NCBI GenBank assembly: GCA_903913285.1
Contig: CAIWKO010000034.1
Coordinates: 1-64,000 of the forward strand
Direction: 5' to 3'
DNA length: 64,000 bases
Origin: an uncultured Bacteroidales bacterium
Lineage (GTDB): Bacteria > Bacteroidota > Bacteroidia > Bacteroidales > CAIWKO01
The translations under genes were made by a program, and so were the position numbers. A model generated the notes under the pieces. The model saw only the letters and a program-made list of their open reading frames with translations, was not told the DNA's origin and made no database searches. Positions 33,702 through 42,465 of the stretch are shown piece after piece. Each line of letters opens with the position of its first letter. Position 1 is the stretch's first letter.

Positions 33702-36188
33702 CTATTTTACGATACTTATTTTTTTAATAATGGTTTTATCCCCATTGTTGATATTCAGAAAATAAAATCCATTAGGACTATCCGCGAAATCAATTTTCAA
33801 CAAATGTGTTGGCGTTCCGTTATAGTTGATCTCTTTTACCAAAGAGCCTACCAGATTGTAAACTTTAATGCTGACTTTACTGTACATGTATGCTCCAAAA
33901 TCAATATTCACGTTTTGTGCAGCCGGATTCGGATAAACGGCTATGTTATCTTTACTGGTTTCGGGAATACCATAATCAGGTTTGCACATGATCGGGAATA
34001 TGGTGTGCGAAACGCTGTATTTCCAGGAAGTAGAATCCGTATATGGATACCAGTTTCCGTTCCGCCACTGTTCCCAGGCTGTATTGGGCATAGCCTGACC
34101 GTTCTTATTGGTCATCAGAACAATGCTGTCGCCCACAAGAGTGGGTAGTTCTATACCCAGAAAATATGAATTGGAGATCGAAAGCGGTGTCGGGAACATG
34201 AGATTGGTGTAAGCATGATTCGATACATCTGTGCAAATTTGTTGTATAGGGATGGAATCACTCAGCAGAACATTTCCGGGCGAGCCACCGGGGCCTGTAT
34301 TATCCCATACTTTTACAGGAACATGATACGGTGTTGTTTTCCAGGTTGCCTTACCGAACTTAAAGTTCACTCCAACCAACAGATTGTATGGAGAAGAAGG
34401 TGTGAAGGAATTTGCTTTTGCTTTGTCGGAATATCCGTTGGTTCCCGAAATATAACCGTAAACACCGCTCGGGTAATGAATGGAATACATCACCATGTCG
34501 CCGGTGAACGGATAGTTCAATGTGTCGCAGGTTTTGTCAGCAGTTACCGTACCAACATAAATGTAATTTGTCTTTGTATTCGTGTTGTTGCTGGTGCTGT
34601 TTGTTGCGGTAAGCGAAACCGTATAGAGGCCTGCAGTGTTATATTGTATTCCAGTGGGGCTTTGCAGTGTTGATGTGGCAGGGGTTCCTCCTGTGAAGGT
34701 CCATGCCCAGGAAGTGGGGCTGGCTGTCGACAGGTCAGTAAAGTTTACCGTGCCTCCTACGGGTATCGAAGTTGGAGTGCCCACAAAATTGGCAACCACG
34801 TTGGTTCCGCTGCCGCAGTAACTACCTGTGAGGCTTGTGATACCAGTATTATCCGGATCTAACCAGTCTTTTAGCCGGGTGGCTGCAGTGGTACCGTTCA
34901 GATCCCACGAATAATATATCTTTCCGTAAAAATCAGAAGCTGTCAGGTTTGAACAATCCGAACCGCCTCCTGTCAGATCGCCTATATCCAAACCATTGTT
35001 ATTGAAAATAGGGGAGCCCGACGAACCGCCCTCCGTAACACCGTCTCCGCTGGCTGTTGCCACCCAGTAAACCTGCCAGTGCGACATAATGCCGCTGCCG
35101 TTCCAGTCGGAAGTTGTGAGCGCTGAGGTGTAGGTAGATATTTTTTTGATGTCACCGGCAGGGTGATGTATGCCCACACCGCTTGGGCTTGCTGTATTGG
35201 TGCGGTCCCAACCGTTGTAATACGGATTAAAAGTAGGAGCCTGGCTTAGCTGAACCAGAAAAAAGTCGGAACCAGTAGATCCGCCTGTTCCTCCTTTGGC
35301 TTTCAATGTACAACCTGTCATGGAATTTGAACCGGGTTCTGTTGTGGGGTTAGCGCAGGCAGCAGCTTCGTAATTAAAATAAAACACCCATTGGGTCAGG
35401 TCGGCTGTAGTGGCAGCATCGCCGCAATGGTCGGCAGTGAGCAGATATGGCGTGCAATCCTGACGCTGATTGTTTAACAGTGTTCCCGAGCACCATCCGT
35501 AAGAGGCGCCTTCTTTAACGAACACCCGGGCAACACCTTTTTTCTGATCTTGCCAGTTGGTTCCTTCAGGGCAGTTCACGTTCACTTCGCAACTTCCCGA
35601 ATTGCCAAATTCTTTTTCTCCGTTATAGTATTTAAAATCGCGGTAAACGTAGGCAATTTCAGAAATATTTATGATGCTGCGCCCAATGGTTCGCGAGGGT
35701 TCGTAATATTCCAAAATGGTTGATTCGCCAGCAATCAATTCGGTGGCAAACAAACCGCTGTCGGTATTGTTGTCTTCGGTATATCCGCCTTTGATCTGCG
35801 TTTTGCTTTCGTTATATAAATACAATTTTGCACCGGGTGGCAACCAGAAATGGTTGTAGTAAATCCCCAAAGCAAGTGCATCGGGGCAGGTAATTTTCAG
35901 TCGCCAGACACGATCGCCGTTAGCAAGAACTTCCCAGGTGCCCGAGTTGTTCAGGTTGATATTCACATAAAGCGAACGGGCCACTTTGCGCAAAACCCCG
36001 TTCTTGCTGTCCTGTTTATCTTCCTGCTGGATGATGCTCATATCGGGTTTTGGCAATATCTTCACATCGTACTTTTCCGAAAGGGTTTTGTTTTTTATGC
36101 TGTAAGGTGTGCCACCAAGGCTTTGCTGTGCCTGTGTTTTTACTGAAAAAAGAAAAATAACGATAACAATGAATAAATATTTTTTCAT
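33702..36188 (-). CDS. Secreted trypsin-like serine protease with PKD and T9SS sorting domains
   Basis: The protein has 828 residues. A signal peptide (1-20) is followed by a propeptide-like region, then a chymotrypsin-fold, lysyl-endopeptidase-like domain (about 205-450). Catalytic residues are His in LLTADHCGDA, Asp in GSDFFLVQL and Ser in EGGSSGSPIF. Cysteines are frequent, as expected for disulphides outside the cell. A PKD domain follows (about 465-545, TSWAWTFTGGTP), then a beta region and a C-terminal T9SS type A domain (VYPNPAAQNVNIDF, ISIVK end). Lys-specific cleavage is a family-based guess. Confidence 0.9.
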   Translation of the reverse strand: MKKYLFIVIVIFLFSVKTQAQQSLGGTPYSIKNKTLSEKYDVKILPKPDMSIIQQEDKQDSKNGVLRKVARSLYVNINLNNSGTWEVLANGDRVWRLKITCPDALALGIYYNHFWLPPGAKLYLYNESKTQIKGGYTEDNNTDSGLFATELIAGESTILEYYEPSRTIGRSIINISEIAYVYRDFKYYNGEKEFGNSGSCEVNVNCPEGTNWQDQKKGVARVFVKEGASYGWCSGTLLNNQRQDCTPYLLTADHCGDAATTADLTQWVFYFNYEAAACANPTTEPGSNSMTGCTLKAKGGTGGSTGSDFFLVQLSQAPTFNPYYNGWDRTNTASPSGVGIHHPAGDIKKISTYTSALTTSDWNGSGIMSHWQVYWVATASGDGVTEGGSSGSPIFNNNGLDIGDLTGGGSDCSNLTASDFYGKIYYSWDLNGTTAATRLKDWLDPDNTGITSLTGSYCGSGTNVVANFVGTPTSIPVGGTVNFTDLSTASPTSWAWTFTGGTPATSTLQSPTGIQYNTAGLYTVSLTATNSTSNNTNTKTNYIYVGTVTADKTCDTLNYPFTGDMVMYSIHYPSGVYGYISGTNGYSDKAKANSFTPSSPYNLLVGVNFKFGKATWKTTPYHVPVKVWDNTGPGGSPGNVLLSDSIPIQQICTDVSNHAYTNLMFPTPLSISNSYFLGIELPTLVGDSIVLMTNKNGQAMPNTAWEQWRNGNWYPYTDSTSWKYSVSHTIFPIMCKPDYGIPETSKDNIAVYPNPAAQNVNIDFGAYMYSKVSIKVYNLVGSLVKEINYNGTPTHLLKIDFADSPNGFYFLNINNGDKTIIKKISIVK

Positions 36189-36219
36189 GGATTTGAATTG
36201 TTGAAACTAAAAGTGCTTG

Positions 36220-36227
36220 CAAATTTA
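36220..36227 (-). promoter_or_regulatory. -7 element (TAAATTTG) of the secreted protease gene
   Basis: A perfect minus-strand TAnnTTTG, 31 bp before the start codon at 36188. Confidence 0.6.
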
Positions 36228-36322
36228 TAAAAAAACTTGTGATAGCGATTCTTGCTTTGAAATATTAACGCATTTTTGGTGTTGCCGCCTCAATAAAATA
36301 TTATCCTAAAACCGTTGAGTCA

Positions 36323-37474
36323 TCAATAAGCGTTGGTCAATATCTGTCGGAAGTCCTCATCCGTCATTTTATAGTGATTGCCGTTCACCTTGTTGATGTT
36401 TAGGTTTTCGATCAGGGCATTGAGCTCTTTTTCGTTAACCGAACTGCTCAACCCTACCTGATGCAATTTGGTGGGCGAACCTATCTGTTCGAAGAATTTT
36501 TCGAAACAATGTATGGTTTCGTTGGCGCTCGTCACTCCGAAAATATTAGAGCCCATCAACAGCAACGAAGGCTCAAGGCTTTCTTTGAAATGTTTCATCC
36601 AGGCAGGATAGGCTATGGAAAGTGATGCTCCATGCGGCACATCATACAAAACCGACAAAGCGTGCCCCAAGCCGTGTACACCCCAATCGCCCGACTTTTT
36701 ACCGAATGCCGTTGTTCCGTTCAGGGCGCAGGTGGCTGCAAACATTATCTTTTCGCGGTAGCTGTAGTTGTGCAGATCGTCCATCAGCAGCGGGCCATAT
36801 TCAACAGCTTCTTTGATGATAGAAAAAATAAACTTATCGGTCAGAGTGGTTTCTCCCGCTCCGAAATATCCTTCCAGCGCGTGGGCTATCAGGTCGACAA
36901 TGCCATAAGCGGTATAATTGGCAGGCACTGTAAGGGTATATTGGGGATCGAGAAAGGAATGTTTCGGGAAAATAAGCGGACTGTAATATCCGGGCTTTTG
37001 TTTGGTTTGGTCGTTCTGCACCACGGCAAAAGCGTTCATCTCCGTGCCCGTGGCAGCCAGCGTCAACACGGCGATAAGGGGCAGGGAATGAATTGGTTTT
37101 ACTTTGTTATCGAACAGATCCCAGGCTTTGTTGGGCAAAGGAATGGCAAGCGCCATAATTTTTGCAGAGTCGATAACGCTGCCGCCGCCAACGGCAATCA
37201 CCACATCCACCTTATTGTCGCGACCAAGTTTGGCTGCTGCATCTACATCGCCGATAACCGGGTTGGATTTTATGCCCGAATATTCGAACACCTTGGCATG
37301 AGCCAGATTCAATTGTTCCATCACCTGTTGGTAAATGCCGTTCGATTTAACCGAGTTTTTGCCGCACACCAGCAGCACACGTTTGCCGTAGTTTTCCATA
37401 ACTGCGGGCAGCTGGGTTATGATGTTTCTGCCGAAATGAAGGCAGGTAGGATTGTAAATTGTAAAGGTTTCCAT
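36323..37474 (-). CDS. Iron-containing alcohol dehydrogenase (butanol dehydrogenase-like)
   Basis: The protein has 383 residues. It matches group III dehydrogenases: nucleotide-binding VVIAVGGGSVIDSAKIMAL, TLAATGTEMNAFAV, and metal ligands in IVDLIAHALEGYF (Asp, His) and VHGLGHALSVLYDVPHGAS (two His). It reduces aldehydes or oxidises alcohols with NAD(P)H in the cytosol; the motif layout is close to YqhD/BdhA. The gene is monocistronic by spacing and is GC-richer than most neighbours. Confidence 0.92.
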   Translation of the reverse strand: METFTIYNPTCLHFGRNIITQLPAVMENYGKRVLLVCGKNSVKSNGIYQQVMEQLNLAHAKVFEYSGIKSNPVIGDVDAAAKLGRDNKVDVVIAVGGGSVIDSAKIMALAIPLPNKAWDLFDNKVKPIHSLPLIAVLTLAATGTEMNAFAVVQNDQTKQKPGYYSPLIFPKHSFLDPQYTLTVPANYTAYGIVDLIAHALEGYFGAGETTLTDKFIFSIIKEAVEYGPLLMDDLHNYSYREKIMFAATCALNGTTAFGKKSGDWGVHGLGHALSVLYDVPHGASLSIAYPAWMKHFKESLEPSLLLMGSNIFGVTSANETIHCFEKFFEQIGSPTKLHQVGLSSSVNEKELNALIENLNINKVNGNHYKMTDEDFRQILTNAY

Positions 37475-37490
37475 GATTATGTTGTTTCTG

Positions 37491-37498
37491 CAAAGTTA
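37491..37498 (-). promoter_or_regulatory. -7 element (TAACTTTG) of the alcohol dehydrogenase gene
   Basis: A perfect minus-strand TAnnTTTG, 16 bp before the start codon at 37474. Confidence 0.6.
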
Positions 37499-37520
37499 AC
37501 TAAAAAAGCTCTTCGGCCTG

Positions 37521-38408
37521 CTATTCTTCATAAAAACGCACAGTGTTCGCCGTAAGGAATTCTTTGATAACATTTGCATGTATGCATTGGCCGAGGTGGA
37601 TGAACGGATAGTCGGATATTTTTTTGGTGCGGTTGTTTATGGCGAATTCTTTTTCATCGATATCGAAACCAAGATGCAGGTGTTTGGTTGAAAACTGCAT
37701 GCCGTAAACAATTCCGTTGGTGTCGAACAAGGGTCCGCCGCTTTGACCGCGCAAACCGGGAGTGCTCATTTCAATACCCCAGGCTTTTTTAGTGTCTTCG
37801 GCCAGAAAACGGGTGAGCATACCCTCGATGGGGAAGCGGGGAGAGGTGTTGAGGCCGGTTTCGGTCCAACCGATGTCGTCGGTGGTTTCGTTATAAGCAT
37901 AATTGGTAAATTCCGGAAAGGGAAACCCCAAACGGCACAAAAAAGCGCCCTGCTTTATGTCGGCCGTGTTCTTTTTAAATACGGCATGGCCCGCGTAGCC
38001 AAGGTTTTTGTAGTCGTTGAATTTCAGTATGGCCATATCGTATTGCGGATGCACGAACCAGGTGAAGCCCGACATGCTGTCGACACAATCGACAAAGGTT
38101 ACTTTGCTTTGTATCACGCTGTCGGCGGTGAGTTTATATTTTTGTTCGAGGCCCGCCAACATGCGTTTGAATTTGGCGTCGCGCGGCAGTTTGTCGCGTT
38201 CGGCTCTGAAGTTGTTGTAGGTGCTGCTGAGCTTATCGGAATTCATGAGCATGTCGATAACATGTTTGCAGGTGACGGCATAGCCTTCGTCGTTCACGAA
38301 GAAGAGGGTGGCGGCCCCGGGAACAATCTGTTTGCCACCGTAGGTGCGCGTTATGGTATGTATGGGGCGGGTGAAAGCGGCGGTTTTTTCGATGGCTTGT
38401 ATGAACAT
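37521..38408 (-). CDS. Trypsin-like serine protease domain protein, apparently cytosolic
   Basis: The protein has 295 residues and a chymotrypsin-like fold. Catalytic candidates are His in AVTCKHVIDML, Asp in HPQYDMAILKF and Ser in LRGQSGGPLFD. No signal peptide or membrane anchor is visible, unlike DegP-type enzymes, and there is no PDZ domain. Such stand-alone cytosolic trypsin-like proteins occur in stress and defence settings, but nothing around it proves this. It lies upstream of the alcohol dehydrogenase gene on the same strand, with a separate promoter for each. Confidence 0.82.
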   Translation of the reverse strand: MFIQAIEKTAAFTRPIHTITRTYGGKQIVPGAATLFFVNDEGYAVTCKHVIDMLMNSDKLSSTYNNFRAERDKLPRDAKFKRMLAGLEQKYKLTADSVIQSKVTFVDCVDSMSGFTWFVHPQYDMAILKFNDYKNLGYAGHAVFKKNTADIKQGAFLCRLGFPFPEFTNYAYNETTDDIGWTETGLNTSPRFPIEGMLTRFLAEDTKKAWGIEMSTPGLRGQSGGPLFDTNGIVYGMQFSTKHLHLGFDIDEKEFAINNRTKKISDYPFIHLGQCIHANVIKEFLTANTVRFYEE

Positions 38409-38431
38409 GCTGCGGCTTTTAAATTAATTAT

Positions 38432-38439
38432 CAAAGATA
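38432..38439 (-). promoter_or_regulatory. -7 element (TATCTTTG) of the 37521-38408 protease gene
   Basis: A perfect minus-strand TAnnTTTG, 23 bp before the start codon. Confidence 0.6.
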
Positions 38440-38469
38440 AGGCGATTTGGCGAGGGGGCAATAGGGAAG

Positions 38470-38640
38470 TGGCTAAAGTGAGCTAAAGTTTGGAGTGCCT
38501 AAAGTTGAAAGTTAGCCATTAGACATTAGCCACGAGCCATGAATTTGGCGATTGGTGATTTATTTTAGCCAAAAGCCATTGGCCACGAGCCATGAATAAG
38601 ACGATTGGTGATTAGCAGTTTGACAAATATTAAACCAGGA
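38470..38640. repeat. Low-complexity intergenic word repeats
   Basis: A block of about 34 bp (38528-38561: ccacgagccatgaat followed by ggcgattggtgatt) recurs nearly identically at 38581-38614. Words such as gtgcctaaagt and agccatt recur here and in other intergenic regions. No coding potential. Confidence 0.65.
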
Positions 38641-38808
38641 CTGGTGTCGATTATAAAAAGTTAGTTATCGAATAACCCCACTCGCTCGAGTCTCCAATGC
38701 GGGTGTAAAGGTTAATCCATTTTCAATACCTGTCCACTCTTTAGCGGATTGTAACTTTTTCAAATTAAGCTTTTCCTTTCCCAAACCCCCATGTTTATTC
38801 TGTAATTG

Positions 38809-39081
38809 ACATCCATACAAATGTAATCGACATCCATTATAATGCGAACGACATCCATTTTAATGTTTATAACATCCATACTAATGCGAACAACATCCAT
38901 TATAATATTATTAACATCCATTATAGTGTTAACGACATCCATACAAATGTAAATGACATACATTCTGTTGCTGATAACATCCATACAAATGCTAACAACA
39001 TCCATACAGATGTAGACTACATCCATTAAAATGTTAACGACATCCATACCGATGTTTATTACATCCAAATTTATTTTTACG
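38809..39081. repeat. 21-bp minisatellite, 13 units without indels
   Basis: Units start at 38809 and every 21 bp to 39061. Twelve of the thirteen begin with ACATCCA (the unit at 38956 has ACATACA), and eleven begin with ACATCCAT; most units have AATG at positions 12-15. A degenerate unit precedes at 38788. Because 21 is a multiple of three, the minus strand stays open for 102 codons with a heptad MDVxxIx. No signal peptide, promoter or conserved flank supports a real gene. Confidence 0.9.
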
Positions 39082-39347
39082 ATGTTGAAAATAGATAGAT
39101 AATTGTTCGTGTCTTATTTTAGACTATCCCTGATGCTCAATGCATCATTATTAATCTATTTTGTGGTCTTAAAATAGAGTTTTATACAATTCTTCAGACA
39201 ATGAACAAATACGAAAAAGCTGCTATTTGACTCAATCTCCGCTTGAGTCGTAATATTATCGCACACTTCATGTTTTGTCCCTTCAGGGGACGTGTTGATT
39301 GGAAGGTTACTTGCTCTATGAACCCGATAAAAAAAGTAATAAGTTCT
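39082..39347. other. Intergenic stretch with one hairpin
   Basis: No gene seen. A perfect 7-bp hairpin, GACTCAA (39229-39235) with TTGAGTC (39243-39249), is the only clear structure. Confidence 0.5.
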
Positions 39348-39869
39348 CTATTTCATAATACACTTAATAATTTCAATGATCTTGTCGTTATCTTTTTCAT
39401 TGAAATCTCTCGAAAAAGGTTCGATGCCCACATTCAGATGCAGATTGAGGGGTTTGGTGTCGGTAAGTTTTTTCAGGTCGGCGGCACGTATGGGATATTC
39501 GGGCGCATATTCCGACCAGGTTTGATCATCATAGTGCATCACGGGTTTAACGGTTTGTGTGCCGTGTAGCACCAGGTTTTTCCATCCCGAAAGTTTGATG
39601 GTGGCAGGGTCTTTTGGGTTTATCTGTTCTTTCAGCGCTCCGCTGATCCAGAAATTTAGTGTTAAGGTGTAGGCAGTATCGTTTCGGTTGATGATCACAA
39701 AAAAATTATCCGTTCCGGTGAGCTTGGTTTTAATTTTTTCTATAGTCGCTCCGGTTTTTGGGTCGGTTTTATCGACATAAAATGTGCAATCGCTTTTTTT
39801 CTGCGAAAATACGTTAAGAGATAGTGAAAAATAAAGCAAAAAACTCAATAAAATTTTCAGATGTTTCAT
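39348..39869 (-). CDS. Small secreted hypothetical protein
   Basis: The protein has 173 residues. Residues 1-22 are a clear signal peptide ending in NVFSQ. The mature part is beta-rich with patterns such as NFFVIINRNDTAYTLTLNFW and a charged helical C-terminus. I do not recognise a family. The start at 39869 is supported by a -7 element 19 bp upstream. It probably resides in the periplasm or envelope. Confidence 0.75.
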   Translation of the reverse strand: MKHLKILLSFLLYFSLSLNVFSQKKSDCTFYVDKTDPKTGATIEKIKTKLTGTDNFFVIINRNDTAYTLTLNFWISGALKEQINPKDPATIKLSGWKNLVLHGTQTVKPVMHYDDQTWSEYAPEYPIRAADLKKLTDTKPLNLHLNVGIEPFSRDFNEKDNDKIIEIIKCIMK

Positions 39870-39888
39870 CGTTGTAAAAAATTTTATA

Positions 39889-39896
39889 CAAAATTA
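39889..39896 (-). promoter_or_regulatory. -7 element (TAATTTTG) of the 39348-39869 gene
   Basis: A perfect minus-strand TAnnTTTG, 19 bp before the start codon. Confidence 0.55.
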
Positions 39897-40025
39897 CAAA
39901 AATTTGTACCAATAAAACTCAGTCCGTAAAATTCATCTTTATGCTTATGGCAGCGAAGAATAAACAAAATCCACGGAACTAGAAATTGCTTTTAACCGCT
40001 TTACGATAATTTATTTTTTAAATGA

Positions 40026-40058
40026 TTGAGAATAATGAACTTTATTTTTTTATATTTG
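40026..40058 (+). promoter_or_regulatory. Promoter TTG-N22-TATATTTG of the C25 protease-like gene
   Basis: TTG at 40026-40028 and a perfect TATATTTG at 40051-40058 lie 47 bp upstream of the ATG at 40106. Confidence 0.55.
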
Positions 40059-40105
40059 CATAAGTCTTAATGTAAGTAATTTATAAATCACCAAACACCA
40101 GCCCC

Positions 40106-42397
40106 ATGAAGAAAATGTTTTTACGCATTCATCTTGTAATTTTTGTTGCTTTCGGCATCCTTTGCATCAGCGGGTTTACCGGCAGCGCCCAAATAACCCG
40201 ATCGGGAAAGAACTTCACAGTAGTCTACAGCCAGCCAAAAGGCAACGAAATGACCTTGCAGTTCGCACCGGGAACCTTCAATATCACCCCGCGCACCGAG
40301 GGAGGCATCACCTATTCGGATCTGAATTTCGCCGACAAAGGAGTTGTTACCACGAAAAACGGTTATGCCGAACTTCCCATCATTCATGCATCGGTTGAAT
40401 TGGCTCCCGACAAAAATGTGAGCATGCAGGTTGAAAACGGAACCTATACAGATTATACCCTCAACTATCCGCTTCTGCCTTCGAGAGGAACCATCTACCG
40501 CAATCAGGATCCCTCAACGATTCCTTACACGGTCGATCCTGCTTCTTTGGTCGATGCATGGTATCCTGTCGACAATGCAACTACCGTTGATCCCTTCATC
40601 ATCCGCGATGTGAGAGGCACCAGCGTGTATGTTTATCCCATGCAATACAATGCCGTGAAAAATGTTCTGCGTGTTTACAATACCATTACTGTAAAACTCA
40701 TTGAAAATAATACTCCCGTTGTGAATCCGCTGACCAATTTCTCAAAGTCGGTGGTGAGCGAAATGGACAATCTATATCAATCCGTTTTTATCAACTACAA
40801 CACCCTGAAAACCTCATGGACTCATGAAATAGGCGAAACCGGCCATATATTGGTTTTCTGTACTGCCCGCGATACGACAGTTATTAAACCTTATATCCTT
40901 TGGAAAAAACAAATGGGATATAAAGTAACGCGTCAGATAGTGGCTACAGCAACCAATGTAAAAACCACAATCGCTACAGCTTATGCCAGCGATCCGAGTC
41001 TTTTTTATGTACTGCTGGTTGGCGGTTGGGCCGATATTAAAAGCGATGCAGCCAGCGGAGCTCCAATGGATCCGATGTTGGGTTGTGTGGTTGGTACAGA
41101 TAATTATCCTGATATATGCATAGGGAGGTTCTCGGGCACTTCCTCCGCTCTTATCACCACTCAGGTAGATAAAACCATTGCCTATGAAAAAACTCCTACC
41201 GTTGGCGGAACCTGGTATAAAGCAGCTTTGGGAGTTGCTTCCAGCAAAGGTCCCGGCGACGATAATGAACTGGATTACGAACATATTGCAAATATCTGGA
41301 CAGGCAGGTTAAGCACCTTTACATATACCACACAGTATACCGATTACGATCCGGGTGCAACGGTTGCTGGCGTTTCAACCCCCGTTAACAGTGGTGTGGG
41401 CATTATTAATTTCAGCGGCGACGGTGCTATCACCGGATGGGCTCAAAGCGGCTTTTCCGTTTCCAATGTAAACAGTTTGACCAATGGCGATAAATTACCG
41501 TTTATTTTCTCTGTTTCATGTGTTATCGGATCGTTCCAAAGTCCTACATGCTTTGCCGAAGCCTGGCTGCAAAAATCGGGCGGCGGAGCCATTGCTATGA
41601 TAGGTTCAACCATCAATCAGTCGTGGAATCCCCCGATGCTCGGACAGGACTATATGAACGACTTGCTCGTTGGAGGTTATACATACGCCAATAATACTTC
41701 TCATCCGGGAGCCGGCACCAATACCGACCACGGAAAAACTCATTTTTCATCTATTGTTCTTAATGGCGATATACTGATGTATACCGAAGACAATTCGGCT
41801 CTGGATATCATGCAAACCTGGACCACCTTTGGCGATCCTTCTCTGCAGGTTAGAACCGATACTCCTAAAAACATTACTTTGTCCGATTCGATCGTTCCTA
41901 CAAACTCGTTTACAACCAATGTTCATGTGGGCGGGGTAGCATTTCAAAATGCTCTGGTATCATTGTGGGATGGCGTTAATCAGCCGTTCTCAGGGCTAAC
42001 CGATGCTTCGGGCAATATAACCATCACGCATACTCTGGCAGCAGGAACTTCTGCTAAACTAACCATCACAGGTTTTAATCTCAACACCAAAATTAAAGAT
42101 GTGGTTATAACTGACGTAACCGATGTTCCAACCCAAACCCCTGTTGACAATACTGTGAATGTATTTCCAAATCCTGCAACCGGAACGGTCACCTTATCAG
42201 TGAATAGTCCTGCCAACGGAAAATACACGCTTGAAGTAATAAATCTTTTAGGAGATGTTGTGTTCACCGATGCTTTCGAAAAGAACAGTCCTTCTTTCAA
42301 CAAAACCATCGATCTGTCGAAAGTTGCAAAAGGTTCTTATCTGGTTAAATATTCGAGCGAAGGAACTGTTGGCTACAAGAAGTTGATACTGTATTAA
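40106..42397 (+). CDS. Gingipain-like C25 peptidase family protein, catalytic His replaced
   Basis: The protein has 763 residues: signal peptide (about 1-28), N-terminal prodomain-like region, C25 caspase-like domain (about 245-570), an Ig-like module, and a C-terminal T9SS type A domain (VFPNPATGTVTLSV, YKKLILY end). In gingipains the catalytic His lies in a GHG motif and the Cys follows 33 residues later in a SxxCV strand. Here the motif is FSGDG with D439, and C472 lies exactly 33 residues on in FSVSCVIGSF. The codon is GAC rather than CAC, one base away. The protein may be an inactive or altered peptidase. Secretion to the cell surface is expected. Confidence 0.87.
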   Translation: MKKMFLRIHLVIFVAFGILCISGFTGSAQITRSGKNFTVVYSQPKGNEMTLQFAPGTFNITPRTEGGITYSDLNFADKGVVTTKNGYAELPIIHASVELAPDKNVSMQVENGTYTDYTLNYPLLPSRGTIYRNQDPSTIPYTVDPASLVDAWYPVDNATTVDPFIIRDVRGTSVYVYPMQYNAVKNVLRVYNTITVKLIENNTPVVNPLTNFSKSVVSEMDNLYQSVFINYNTLKTSWTHEIGETGHILVFCTARDTTVIKPYILWKKQMGYKVTRQIVATATNVKTTIATAYASDPSLFYVLLVGGWADIKSDAASGAPMDPMLGCVVGTDNYPDICIGRFSGTSSALITTQVDKTIAYEKTPTVGGTWYKAALGVASSKGPGDDNELDYEHIANIWTGRLSTFTYTTQYTDYDPGATVAGVSTPVNSGVGIINFSGDGAITGWAQSGFSVSNVNSLTNGDKLPFIFSVSCVIGSFQSPTCFAEAWLQKSGGGAIAMIGSTINQSWNPPMLGQDYMNDLLVGGYTYANNTSHPGAGTNTDHGKTHFSSIVLNGDILMYTEDNSALDIMQTWTTFGDPSLQVRTDTPKNITLSDSIVPTNSFTTNVHVGGVAFQNALVSLWDGVNQPFSGLTDASGNITITHTLAAGTSAKLTITGFNLNTKIKDVVITDVTDVPTQTPVDNTVNVFPNPATGTVTLSVNSPANGKYTLEVINLLGDVVFTDAFEKNSPSFNKTIDLSKVAKGSYLVKYSSEGTVGYKKLILY

Positions 42398-42411
42398 GAT
42401 AAAATTGAAAC

Positions 42412-42450
42412 AAAAAAGAAAGCCGTTCAATTCGAACGGCTTTCTTTTTT
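42412..42450. terminator. Bidirectional terminator between convergent genes
   Basis: A 17-bp stem (42412-42428 with 42434-42450) with A and T tails serves the plus-strand C25 gene and the minus-strand hydrolase gene. Confidence 0.9.
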
Positions 42451-42465
42451 TCTGTAAGTATCAAC

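Noticed and set aside
38760..39068. 102-codon minus-strand frame as a normal gene
   Set aside because: It is produced by the 21-bp minisatellite, starts with a TTG in the first unit and lacks a promoter or signal; kept as a finding, not as a gene.
38809..39081. CRISPR array
   Set aside because: The period is 21 bp with only about 8 constant bases and no unique spacer-length segments; no cas genes are present.
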